Of a DNA stretch of 64,000 nucleotides, positions 1 through 12,152 are shown one piece after another; the stretch's first letter is position 1, and every line of letters begins with the position of its first letter. A program made the translations under genes and the position numbers. The notes below the pieces were generated by a model, which had not been told where the DNA came from, searched no databases, and saw only the letters and a list, made by a program, of their open reading frames with translations. The stretch comes from Liolophura sinensis (Eukaryota; Mollusca; Polyplacophora; Chitonida; Chitonidae), in assembly GCF_032854445.1 (NCBI RefSeq), contig NC_088302.1:21587788-21651787 (forward strand), in the 5' to 3' direction.

Positions 1-1351
1 TGGAAGGTTCTTTATTTGTTGTCCAGGGACAAGTGCGAATTATATGTCAAAACAAATTTGTCTTGAACTCTCGATGTTCTTTTAAACGTTTGGTGTTGCA
101 CTGAAGTCCAACATGTATCTCGCGAAACCATTAGAGTTTTCAAGCGATGTAATCGCTTGGTTAATGGTAGAATTTTCTAGATCTTGCATCTGTTTTCTGC
201 CAGTGGCGTGGTCGATTTGCTATAATATATCTATTGTCACTTTACGTGGGCCATATCCGTGGGCGAGATGCCCACACTTATTGTTCCTGACCATCCCCCA
301 AGTCTCTAACGCCTATCTATAGAGGCAAGGGTCAGGGATATTAAGATTCGAGTCAGCGTCCGCTGCCGCACATGGCGGCTGGATACATAGAACTCTGACT
401 GTGGCTGAATCAGTGTTTATCTGACCGACTTGTAGCGCCGTTTAGGTTGTAATGACTTCCTTTGAAATAAGTTTACTTTAAGAAGAGATCAGTTGGTGTG
501 TGTGTGTTAGAAGGGGAGATAGGCAGGCAGAGGATGTCTGTAGTACAAGGACGCGAGTGTGTGGAGTGTTGAACTGATGCTGTGAACTGAAAGGGTCGGT
601 CCCGTAGCACATCTTCGTCTGGGAACATGATAAAACTGATACCCGGACTGTCCTCAGAAGACACCCAACACATGAAAAGAAAAACAGAACAATAACGACT
701 GTACACTGTAATGTGATGAGATTGCCCCGTAAATGTTTGCTATGCGCGGGTGCAACACGACAACAACCATAATTCCAATCAGTGCAGCGTAATGGACATT
801 CGCATATTAGTCATAATTGAACGTTTTTTTTTCATAAAAGACTACAGCATTGGAGAACAAAACCAGAGCAGCAACAACGGTGAAAGAATTGGCAAATGAT
901 CAGGCGTAGCCGGTGAAATCCAGCCTCTAAGTCCAACTAAAACCTCCTTGAGACTGGATTCCGACTACTCTGCAAGTGCTTCCCATATGTTAGCAATCAT
1001 TATATGATACATCTCAGTCGTGATGTAATAAGAAAGTCAACCCTCCGATCCCAAAGCAATATGTTGTTCTCTGGTGCAATCAATGATGCATTTACAAGTC
1101 TCAAAGCACATTTTTAATGCCGTGGATAGATTTCCCCGTCGAAACTGCTACCTTGATAACCACTTAATTAACAGTGACGGCTTACACAAGACTTTAAACT
1201 AAACTGATACCCCCAAAATGTATAAACATGGAGTCAGTTTCATCATGAGCGCCATTAAATATTACTTATCATTATTGTGTTTAGAAATACTGCAATCCTA
1301 TCCAGGTGCCATTTTGGTTTATGTACATTTACATGTTTTATTATTTTCAAG
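1..1351. other. Upstream region / intron before first recognised Delta exon
   Basis: No exon or RNA gene can be supported here. The region should hold the signal-peptide exon of the downstream Notch ligand, or lie inside its first intron, because the exon at 1352 starts at a 3' splice site (pyrimidine-rich run ending TTTTCAAG) and reads straight into the mature MNNL domain. The open frame that extends upstream of 1352 begins with GTG, not ATG, so it is not a convincing start. Confidence 0.4.
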
Positions 1352-4300
1352 GTGAAAAGCTCTGGTGTGTTTGAAGTTCGACTGACGTCATTATCCAACG
1401 ACAAAGGCATGACGTCACAGGGAGAGTGCTGCCAATCAGACGGCGAGGGGCGGCGCTCGTGCCGGGAACAGTGTCGGACATTTGTCACCATCTGCTTGAT
1501 GCACTACCAGAACAAAATTGTCCGGTCATACCCGTCTTGTACGTTCGGTCAGTTTGCCACCCCACTCTTAGGGGGCAACAATATTGACCTGAGGGAGGAA
1601 ACCGGTGACGGGCCGTACAGCGTTAAGTTACCATTCACATTCTCCTGGCCGGTGAGTAATTTTAAACCAAAACCATCTTGGGGTTTAGAAGTACTTAACT
1701 AGTAAGCAGAGAATGATTGGTAAATGTGGAACTTTGCTAGACGCTCATTATAAAGGGAAAAGTCAAGCAGTGGTCTCTCCTGTGTCAGTCTATCGTAATT
1801 GGCTGTGGTGTCATGTCTGGGGGCCATATCTTCATCAAGGCTTTCTAGTGAGGCAGCACTGTAAAAATGACTTCACTAACACAGTCTTCCTACAACGATG
1901 CGTAGTCGGAATAACGTTTACACCTACGTTTAATTCCAAGCAAACCTACCAACCAGCCAGAATAAATGTATTCCATGTATGGAGTGACAAGTTTAAGCAA
2001 ACATACATCATTTGTAGCAAAACTTGCATGCGGGGAAGGGAATTTGTGTCAGCGGTTACGTATGCCCAAAGTAACCTTAGCCGATCGTTTAATGCTAGTT
2101 AAATAATGCATTAACTAACTAATCGGTCTTATCTGCCTGGGTATACACACTTCTCACGTGCCGGTTCACACGTCTGTTGGTTGTTTTTCTATATACTCTA
2201 TAGTGAAGTTACATGCAGTTATATTGTCCGCTGGGCGCATGCGTGTTTTCGTTGCCCTGAGCTGTTTCTCCACCTGAGATGATGACTTCTCTGCAATACA
2301 TAACCTTATCGTGAGGTCTGTGCATGACCTGAAATAAAATGATCAACGTGCCTCTGAGCAGGCGCAAAGGTGGCATACAGCGGGTTTTTGGGAAGAAACA
2401 AGTCGAGCAATATGCCCTGGAAACCTATATATATCGATCAAAACACAGAGGCAACAAAGCATTGGCGGCTGAGTGATTAGAATGTATTTCCCTTAGCTGC
2501 ACGCTTTCTAGTTACATCTCAAACTGGGTTTGTCAAATTTGGTAATTCCTCATTTTGTGGTAAGCTTAAAGGATCAGTCCGCTGACAATATATTGTCACT
2601 GGGTAAAGCCTAATGCCTGCATCGGGTCATCAGAATGGCTTTCCAAGTGTACCAGCAGGGTTGGTATTGAGAGCTGACTGCGACAAAGAGGCATCGTTTG
2701 ATTACTAAAGATTATTTGAGTTAAACTGACACGAAGATGTCAACTGATAATATGTATAAGCTATAGCACGTACCTCACCAATTGTTTTGTGAAACACTCG
2801 TTTCAGCCCACCTGTCTCTCTGTTAGCACAAAAATAGAGTGATCAGTAAGGCACTGTATCATACAAGCATACTGTTGTTTCAATCTGTCATCATCAAGGT
2901 TGTGGATTTGAGTCCAGATCCTCATGTACAGTTTTAGACTGTCCAAAAGTTTGTTAGGTTTATGCATTGTTTTAATGTGTTTGTATATTAAATGTGATGA
3001 CAATACAGCATATTGAGTGATTCTAGATCAGTGACGTCTAATATATTGCCGTTAACATCACTGCATATTTTTCACTACCTAATTCTAATTAAGGGATGGT
3101 GCTATAGGGCGCATGTAATTTGCTACTATTAAAACATTTACATGAACAATTTGAATGACCCCTAAGAGTGAGGTAAATTGACAAAAGAGGCCGTATTTCA
3201 TCGGTCACTTGTGACCATTTGCCAACTGTCAGTCTCTCGTCGTTGCTGTCGTTTTACTCTTTATGCTGTATTTCTTTTTATATAGGTGTCTGTGTTAGAT
3301 GTATACTTATATGTATGTTTTGTCTTGGTTTCACCTTTACGTATGAAAACCTGAATACCGTCGTATTTAATGAAATATTCTATAAGACTATTATAAACAA
3401 TCCTTTTATGTTTGTTTGATATTGTGTAAATAATATCCATTATTTTTCCTGTTCAGAAATCCTTCACACTTATCATAGAGGTGTGGCACGACGAATATGG
3501 GAACCAGTCAATAGCAGGTACTTAAACAGCTATCTTCAATCTCAGTCAGTCTGCATGAACTGATTTCTGCAAAGTACCCTTGTTTTAGTCTTATCATTGT
3601 AGTAAATTTAGTACCTAATATATGGAAACCTATAGAGGGCTTCGCTACTTCGCTTTCTCGGTATCTCGACATTTCTATTACAGCGAGGTAGCCAAGTGTG
3701 TGATCTCGCTACTTCGCTTCCTTGTCCTTTATTGCAAAGGTCGAGGAAGAAGGAAAAGGCCCTCTATCGGCTTCCATACTAATGGGATCTCACCTCCCTA
3801 GTCACAGCAACTTCAGTGATAATGACCAGATTTCGGACATATAAAACACTTGTTGAGATCAACAGCACTAATGGATACTAATGGGATCTCACCTCCCTAG
3901 TTACAGCAACTTCAGTGATAAGGACCAGATTTCTGACATATAAAACACTTCTTGAGATCAACAGCGAGCTGCGCATCAGATAAAACAGAAGTAGGAGAAA
4001 GCTTCTTCCAACATAAAGGAACCTGTAGTTAATATTATCTACATATATTCAAGTAGTATCTTCGTGGTAAATTTCGTGCAGCCAAATATTTATGGTTATC
4101 CATCCGTACTGATATGTAGAAGAGAAGCGTATCTTGGAGGTGACCAAGACGGGATCTGCTGGGCCATCCAAAGCGTGGAAGATCGGACAACAGGGGAACT
4201 ATCATGCCGAGTTAACATTCGCCTACCGTGTGGTTTGTGATCAAAATTACTACGGGGACGGTTGTGATCGCCTGTGCAAGGCAAGAGATGACCGCTTTGG

Positions 4301-7300
4301 TCATTACGTGTGTAGCCATAATGGCACCAAGCTCTGCCTAAAAGGATGGACCGGAATGTTCTGTGAACAAGGTACGTGTTGTGTTGTTTTGGTGGCCAAT
4401 ATTTTCCTCGAACAGAAATGGTGGCGAATATTCTCCATGTGAAGAAAAAATGGCCAATATTTTCCATGTGAAGAAATAGCGGCTAATGTTTTCCCTGTGA
4501 AGAAATAGTGGCCAATGTTTTCACGTGCATTAATGGTGGTCAGTATTTTCCATGTAAAGAAATAGTGGCCAATATTTTCCATGTGAAGAAATTGTGGCCA
4601 ATATTTTCCTTGTGAAGAAATAGTAGCCAATTTTTTCATTGTAAAGAAATAGTGGCCAATGTTTTCCATGTGCAAGAATGGTGGTCAATATTTTCCATGT
4701 GAAGAAATAGTGGCCAATATTTTCCATGTGAAGAAATTGTGGCCAATATTTTTCTTGTGAAGAATTAGTGGCCAATGTTTTCCATGTGCAAGAATGGTGG
4801 TCAATATTTTCCATGTGAAGAAATAGTGGTCAATGTTTTCCATGTGAAGAAAGAGTGGACAGTATCTTCCAGGTGAAGAAATAGTGGCCAGTGTTCTCCT
4901 TGTGAAGAAATAGTGGCCAGTGTTTTCCATGTGCAGAAATGAGACTTTGATAAAATGAAGTGTGCCTGTATTCTTCCATTTATTCTCTTTAAGTTTGAAT
5001 TCACAAAATAAACTTTTCACCCTAAAATGGCCGTTTTTACGAAGGTTAGACCATTAAGCACGGGTATATTTAATTTGACAGCAAGGAAACGGTTCAGATT
5101 TCACAGAGTGTAATTTGTTTTGCTGACCTGTAGAATTCAGCAAAAGTGAAATGTGTCGGAACTGTTGGCCGATTGCTGTCGGGAAATTAAAAATCGAATG
5201 AAATAGAGCTTGTTCTACTCTCATTCAACTGTTTGCATTCAACAAATCGATAAAACTTAAATTAAATTTAATACTTTGCTTAACCGATTCAAATTGACTG
5301 AAACACATCATGTTTATTTACAGCCGTGTGTCACGAGCGCTGTAACTTGTCTCACAGTTTCTGTGACAGTCCCGCCTTGTGCAGGTGAGTTAAGGGATGA
5401 AACAGTCGGACTAAGTTCACTCACTTGTCGCGGCTGTTAGATGAATTAGGGGAAAAACCGGGGCAGAGCCAGGTAGGAACAACAACAGTTCAATAGGCTG
5501 CTGAAACAAATCACGTTTTACATTTCAGAATCGGAAGAACCTTTATTTATTTAATTGGAGCTTTAAGGCGTACTCAGGAGTATTTTATTTAGCCTATACG
5601 ACGACGATGAGTATAAGGTGTGGGAGGGGGGGGGGGGGGGGAAGGAAACCGACGAAAGCCAGAGGGAAACTTTTCATGCCATATGGTTCAATGTACTTGT
5701 GGATTGTCGTCATAGCCAATGTACATGATTCGTCAGTTCAAAATATCCTTCTTAGCAAAAGCACCCACACGCACCGCAACATACGTTGCTTGTATGTGAG
5801 ACGAATGGGCTTCCACACACTGGTAAAATCCAAGTCTGTATACACACAGTTCTCTGTTCTCTGAGGCCATATGTCGTTCTCCACGGTGCGGTAATCAGCC
5901 CCGACACGAGTCGGCTCACCGGGCCGCGTATGTCAAAGCCCGGGGCGGGGAACCTTAAGGTAGTGTCACCGATAATGTTAATTAGCCTCGTGAAGCTTTA
6001 GCGCGGGGGACGACATTCCTGGAATACTGTGCAGAGCTCTTAGCCAATTACTTATCACAACCCGCCCAGAGAGACAAGTTTCAGTTTGCTTCTCCGATAT
6101 GCATATACAGCTTATGTTACAAAATAAGAAATATTCATGGCCCTCTTAATTTCTCAGACCAAAAAAAATATTTTCGAAATTTTCTGAATGTGAGCACACG
6201 GAAGTTATATTAAAAAAAGCAAAAAGTACTTCCGTTTCAGAGTGACACATTTTTGAGGCGAACAGCATGAGGTTTGCAGCATCGTTTTGTGAAAAAGTTC
6301 TGTGAAAAAGTTTGTTATCCATTACTTGGGAATGCGTTATGTGTTTAATCCAACTCCTGATAAAAATGTAACACAGTTTATTTTTTAAGACCAGTCCTAT
6401 TGAATCATATTGGAATCCAGACCTGGTACGCTAGTACACTCGTATACGAAATGGATTGAATCTATGCGTCGAAATATACATTCGTACATCGGCGGTCAAC
6501 CAATAAAGACGTTCCAGGTCAATAATCGCAAGGCCAATTACCACAAACGACGTATGACACAAATCACCAGAGAACTAAGAAAGTATATAAAGTACGATAA
6601 TTGGACGGAATCATGCAAAGGGAAGCAGTCAACAATTTTTAGTGATGTTGGGAAAACGCAAGGTATGTTCTAGGCAACTGAGTGAAATCAGCATTTGCAT
6701 CGTGTACCTTGCTAGAATACCAGTTGTCGATAATATGTATCTCATTTGCGCTTTGATTACAACTTCACAAGTCTTATGTTTAGTAATGTACCGCCCCTAG
6801 CCCCCAGGTTAAGTGGAATTAGTCACACTCATAAAACAGACCGCACCGGTAACAGTGGTCGGAAATGTGCAAGTATACCAAATGAAATAACGCCACTGCA
6901 ACATTTCAGGTAAACAGTTGAGATATCGCTACACACCGCGATTTTAAGAAGGAGTCAAGGACCTGAAAGTACTAGCTCGTAAAATCTCGTCAGTGTAGGA
7001 CAGGTTACGTGATCATCTTTGGTCTCGTGAATGTTGTACTGTTAGCAGAAGTCATTCATGGTGTCCTTACACAGTGCATGTATAGATATAGAATGGGGAG
7101 AAATCCCTCTGCAAAATGTGATCCTGTGTGACTGTTCCATACAAACCTTCATAAGTCAATGTTTAGTAATCTAGAACTACTTTTATGAAATTTTCAAGCG
7201 TAACTCACAGTGGGGACATTCCAGTCTATTGAACCTAACCTAACCTATAATATATCAAAATAATGCTACGGGAATTAACACGTATACTGCAACTTTAGTT

Positions 7301-10290
7301 TAAACTTGGATGCATGCACAACCATTCCATGACGTAATGCGTAACTTAAACCGTGCATTAAACGGAGTTGACAATGGGAGTTGTTAGTCACTAAAGCCAA
7401 TTTGAAACGGGAGTTATCTTCTCTTGGTTGTTGGAGTAATTCCTGCGGTGTGCCAAAACTGCAAATCGTCAAAGTGACTTGTCCCCATTTCGCATCGGTC
7501 TGTGTTAATGATACATGTCTACTGTATGTAGGTGTCGCCTGGGCTGGCAGGGCGAGTACTGCGAACAGTGTGTGAAGAGCCCGGATTGTCACCATGGATT
7601 CTGTTACGAGCCATGGCAGTGTGTGTGTCACCAGGGATGGACAGGCATCAACTGTGACATCGGTAAGTTGTAATAAATCAACAATCCATGGTAATTTGTG
7701 TAAAGCAAAGTCTTTTATTATGTCACTGATATGTCATCAAGTAACTTTGGTATGGAGTGATTTTACTGTACACACAAGGAAATAAACGACAACAACATGA
7801 CTGAAAATCTCCTTACTCCTACTTTGGGCTTTCGAGATTTTTTTTTAACTTGCTTCACTAATTACCAAATTCATGACCATCAAGTCTCTTTTTCTGATTA
7901 CATATTTAAGCTCTTTATGTATTAAACTGGAATTTTGTATTCACTTGTCCTGCGGGCCAACTTTTGGGTAGCCTTGCTACATGTACCATATCTAAGTTTA
8001 TGGACACCATTATGAATAGGGGATCTTGCAGTACCAACATGGTATTTCATGGTTATTGTCGATTTTGTCTTGGTGACAACATCCCTATAAATTTGGTCCA
8101 TTCTGTAAACACTAACAACAAGTCATCGACTGTGACATTTGCTAGCCATTTTACAAAACTGAAAAATAAATTTTCGCCATCTCCAGATGCCCGGTTTTGT
8201 GAGAAACGTCGACCGTGTAAGAACGGAGGCACGTGTCGGCTTGACTGGACTAGCAACTACACGTGTGAGTGCCCACGTGGTTTTGGTGGGAAGGATTGTC
8301 AGCTAGTCACGTGTTCCGACGATATCTGTCTTAATGGCGGTTCCTGTGTGGTAAGTCATGTGGCTACACTGGAGTCATTGTTTTAACCCAAGGTATAATG
8401 GTCTGGATCTGCAACTTAGTATATATTTTTTTAACTTGCAGTTTGCCTTTAGTCGCTGTTGAAATAACTGTACTGAGTTAAGTGTCACCTTTTTGTATTA
8501 TCCAGTGTTCAATTTCACGATATTCTGTTCAAACCCTACCCTTAACATCTCAGATATTATGAAAAAGAAAGAAATAAAGGTTAGAAGTGTGCCACAAAGG
8601 GGACTGCTGTGCTCCTTTCCCGCAGTATATTCTGTCCACAACTAATCGACCACCCGACATTTCACGAGATTTGAAGTTATAGATTGCACACAGGTTTGAC
8701 CTTAATTGCATTAGCCCGGTTTAATTTTTGGTTTAGATAAAAGATTTAAAAATGTCAGTCGGGGTATAGCCTTAGTCAATTTTTCTTGACCCATTTTCAG
8801 TAAACTGTGATTAGATGGGCAATGATATCTGGTGTCTTCAGCTTGGTGGTCAAGTGAGGCATCACTTTAGAAACACCGACATTAAACATGATGAAAAAAG
8901 CTTGGACAGCAAACAGGGAGGCTTCAGTACAAAGTTACACTTCTCAAGAATGCCGCATTTTCTCATTAAAACTTGAACCGTAATATGTATTTTGATGTAT
9001 CTATGAATATGTAGTATGCAAAAGAAATGTCTTTACCTTTGCAGGAAAAAGCCTCTTTCATACAGTGTGGGTGTCGGGAAGGCTTCTACGGGGAGCGGTG
9101 CGAACACGTGCGTTTATCGTGTGATGACTTAGTGTGCCAGAATAATGGGACCTGCACAGTGGACGATTCCGGTCGGCGGTGTTTGTGTCCGGTAGGATTC
9201 ATCGGAGCGACGTGCGAGATGGACGTGCATGAATGCATGTCCTCTCCATGCGAGAATGGTGAGTTGATATATTGAACAGGTTTACAGAAAAAATATTCGG
9301 AGCAGTTATAGATGCTAATACTTATTCTTAGCCAGGATATGAGCGTATCAGAATATTGTAAAAATATCTAGCGGAAACATACTCGCACACCGAATGTTTG
9401 TTTTTCAGATGATTTTTAACCCTTCAAGATCCTTGTTTTTTCATATGTCCTCTTTGTGGAGATAATAAGTGTTGTGTCCTACGCGCATGGTATATTGTTT
9501 GTTTACAATATATAGTTAGGACGTCATTAGCTAAAATGATATGCATGTGGCCGGAAGGTTGATGCAACGAGAACGTAACAACACATGTTTTGGAAACTAA
9601 CATTCAACTGCCTTTGGGCCATTCTTCTGCAAACTGGTATTATAACCAAGCAAAGCAAATGCGTTTGAAGTTGGACTTCTGATATGCTGACAGAATTACA
9701 CCGTAACTATATTTTACTTCATTGAAGGTGGAACTTGTGTTGACGAACCTGGTCGGTTTTGGTGTGACTGTCCCCCGGGATTTGCTGGTGTCTCCTGCGA
9801 GATCATTAAAGACCCATGCGCTGTGGTTCGGTGTGAGAACGGTGGGAGCTGTAGCGAGGTGTCCGGTGCAGCGAGGTGTCGGTGCGCGCGCGGGTTTACC
9901 GGGGACAGGTGCGAGAATCTCGTGCAACCTTGTCCGCCATCTCGCTGTGCAAACGGTGGTACATGTGTAGCAGATAGCACGGGGACTTGGATGTGCTTCT
10001 GTAGAAGAGGATTTAAGGGACAGACTTGCAAAACAGCTGTTAAAGGCTGCCATTCCCCTGCCTGTAAAAAGACTGATCTGTGTAAAAATAAGCCTTCGAA
10101 ATGTAAAAAGTGTTCGAAGGATTTACTTGGTGGAGGGAATTGTCAAGAACTGCGCATGTCTAAAGAAATAACAGAAGATATGGGACGGCTGAAATCTGTC
10201 CCTGTCATATCCCACGCGGAAGGCTCGTTTCATTGGGTCTCGACGCTTTCTACGATTCTAGGTTGTTTTACAGCGTATGAATTTGTGTGA
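1352..10290 (+). CDS. Delta-type DSL Notch ligand (8 exons, 5' exon missing)
   Basis: Extracellular ligand that binds Notch on neighbouring cells. Exons: 1352-1651, 3457-3517, 4120-4371, 5324-5384, 7532-7662, 8187-8350, 9045-9258, 9728-10290. All junctions are GT-AG and phases agree, giving 581 residues without the signal peptide. Numbering from the first residue of exon 1352: MNNL domain 1-110 (SSGVFEV start typical of Delta), DSL domain about 158-202 with six cysteines at 160, 169, 173, 185, 193 and 202, then EGF1-EGF2 of the short DOS type and six further EGFs. A ninth EGF-like unit is lysine-rich and has C-x2-C where C-x-C is normal. No von Willebrand type C region follows the EGFs, so Delta fits better than Jagged/Serrate. 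The protein ends 48 residues after the last cysteine without a typical transmembrane helix or intracellular tail. The family is certain; the C-terminus is less so, because an unseen downstream exon is possible. Confidence 0.93.
1652..3456 (+). other. Delta intron 1 (of those seen)
   Basis: This intron separates the MNNL exon from the short exon that completes the N-terminal domain. The donor is GTGAGT and the acceptor is TTTTTCCTGTTCAG. I see no further gene or named repeat in it. Confidence 0.7.
3779..3967. repeat. Two-copy tandem duplication, about 97 bp
   Basis: Two near-identical copies start at 3779 and about 3876, each opening with CTAATGGGATCTCACCTCCC and ending near GAGATCAACAGC. They lie inside the Delta intron just before the DSL exon. 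Only a few base differences separate them, so the duplication looks fairly recent. Confidence 0.85.
4384..4937. repeat. 29-bp minisatellite next to the DSL exon donor
   Basis: About 18 imperfect copies of a roughly 29-bp unit containing GGCCAATATTTTCCATGTG and GAAGAAAT. The array starts about 12 bases after the 5' splice site of the DSL exon at 4372. The unit is not a multiple of three, so the reverse-strand open frames cycle through the same three peptides; they are repeat artefacts, not genes. Confidence 0.93.
5385..7531 (+). other. Delta intron 4 with degraded SINE and GC-rich block
   Basis: Around 5543-5670 there is a decayed SINE copy (TTTATTTATTTAATTGG followed by a degraded body) carrying a run of about 17 G at 5624-5640. 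A compact GC-rich, CpG-containing block at about 5880-6015 stands out from the AT-rich intron. No exon is evident in the rest. The open frame at 6410-6673 has no recognisable domain. Confidence 0.5.
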
Positions 10291-10340
10291 TGTATGCATT
10301 TGTGTGACATATACATTTGTGTGACATATGTATTTGTGAC
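10281..10340. repeat. 17-bp tandem repeat overlapping the Delta stop codon
   Basis: Units beginning ATTTGTGTGA recur at 10281, 10298 and 10315, with a partial copy at 10332. The Delta stop TGA at 10288-10290 lies inside the first unit. Confidence 0.85.
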
Positions 10341-11394
10341 GGCCAAATTGGAGATCAGGAATAGTGGCTGGATGTGACGGTTTCATAAACTGTTTTTCAA
10401 CGATTGCTGGCTTTGTGCAGCCGTATTTGAGTTGTGAGATTTTATCGCAGTAAATTCTCTTCGCCATACTTTCTCCTCACTTGCAGAAAGAAAGCTTCTC
10501 GGAGTGCTTTAAACCGTCCACAGGATATGTGCTGGTAGTAAGTTTTGGAAGGCTTGAAGCCCATTTTATCATACCCGACAATCCAGACAGTCTGGATGGG
10601 CCTGGCAACTTTGTAAATATCAGCTGGACAGTTTGATTGGACTGCTAGTCTGCATTGCAACTGAAACTATCGGATGGTCTTAATAGACTATCCGAGTGTC
10701 GTGTCCAAATGAGTGAGTAAGCATACCTGAGTGATTTACTGTGAATATGTCTACAGACTTCCAAGGGTAGTCTCTACAGCTGTATCTGATTTCAACCTTG
10801 TCTGTCGTAGATCGAATCTTAATTGGCGAGAACTTTACGCGCATTTTATTATAAAGTATGTCGTCGAATGAGGTTTCTTGAGTAGAACCTCGTCTAGAAA
10901 CAGTTGTCCAAAATCAGGGCAGGTGTTCAAGGACCCATTAGCCACGTTAAACGTTACCCATGCCCCCTCTATCTAAGGTTAGAAATGGAAGTTTCCGCCG
11001 ACGATAACAGGTTTATTATACCTGTGTGTAAGGTTTCAACTTTGGCAGGCACATGGTTAATCTACTTGACCTTGTGGTTCGTTTCTTAGTGTTTACTTCA
11101 GAGACAGGCTGGCCTAAGGAAAGAAGGAGGCGCGCCCCATGATGCCCGCCATGTGGACGGGTTCTGTTTACCGCCACTGACAGACACAAGAGTTCTGTTT
11201 TTCCACGTTCTCGTGTTATGTCCAGCATGTGGCAGTCGACAGCAACTTGTAGAGATACAGATCAAACTCCCGTCATTTGTTTTGAGGATTGGTATAGTCT
11301 CAACATATCGTCATTTTAATATGCAAGGACTTATCAAGTATAGCTTTTGTCATTTCATATAGGTTGTGTTTATTTCTAGAAAAAAACAGTTGAA

Positions 11395-11770
11395 GATGAG
11401 TCTAGAATAACTTAAACTTCTGCATCTCTAGAAAGGTTCATTTGTCAAGGAGTCTACAATAACCTGAACGTCTGCATCTCTAGAAAGGTTCATTTGTCAA
11501 GGAGTCTACAACAACCTGAACGTCTGCATTTCTAGAAAGGTTCATTTGTCGAGGAGTCGAGAATAACCTGAACGTCTGCATTTCTAGAAAGGCTCATTTG
11601 TCGAGGAGTCTAGAATAACCTGAACGTCTGCATTTCTAGAAAGGCTCATTTGTCGAGGAGTCTAGAATAACCTGAACGTCTGCATTTCTAGAAAGGCTCA
11701 TTTGTCGGGGAGTCTAGAATAACCTGAACGTCTGCATTTCAAGAAAGGCTCATTTGTCGAGGAGCGTAGG
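11395..11770. repeat. 52-bp minisatellite downstream of Delta
   Basis: About seven copies of a 52-bp unit that contains TAACCTGAACGTCTGCAT, TTCTAGAAAGG and TCATTTGTCGAGGAGTC. Later copies are almost identical; the first is more diverged. A possible AATAAA signal for the + strand gene lies just beyond it at 11815-11820, but its link to the Delta transcript is unproven. Confidence 0.92.
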
Positions 11771-12040
11771 ATAACTTTTGCAATCTTTCAAAACAAGTCC
11801 AAAGAACCTGGTACAATAAAGTGAGGAATCGGCCCCAGAGAGGTACGATAGGAAAGTGCAAATTTCAAAATGTCAGCACAATTCTGTAAATTTCCAAATC
11901 AGAAGTAAAAAAACTTGGTCTAATCACCTATAAAAGTTGAACGGTCATAACAGAGATGGTTGCTGAGATAACCCGCTAAAAATGCACTCTCGACCAAAAA
12001 CGCCAAGTTTTCGTTCAAACGAGACACGGTGTCTTTAATT

Positions 12041-12152
12041 TACAATATGAAGATCAACGTTAACCACAAAAATATCTATACTGAAACCTTCATAAGTGTA
12101 TTTCTACGTGCTGTTAAAGTTTCGTTCTGGTTAACGTTGGTCTTCATATGTA
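12041..12152. repeat. Palindromic inverted-repeat element, about 112 bp
   Basis: The left end (ATATGAAGATCAACGTTAAC) is the near-perfect reverse complement of the right end (GTTAACGTTGGTCTTCATAT), with about 60 bases between them. The form fits a small foldback or MITE insertion. No coding capacity. Confidence 0.7.

Noticed and set aside
1277-1351. Hydrophobic segment just upstream of the MNNL exon as a signal peptide
   Set aside because: The frame starts with GTG, and a good 3' splice site lies exactly where Delta homology begins; more likely intron.
4096-5020. Several overlapping minus-strand frames with Trp/His/Phe-rich repeats
   Set aside because: Produced by the 29-bp minisatellite next to the DSL exon. 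Frames interchange every unit and no start or domain is seen.
6410-6673. 87-codon forward frame in Delta intron 4
   Set aside because: No recognised domain and no matching splice sites with the flanking Delta exons, which join in phase without it.
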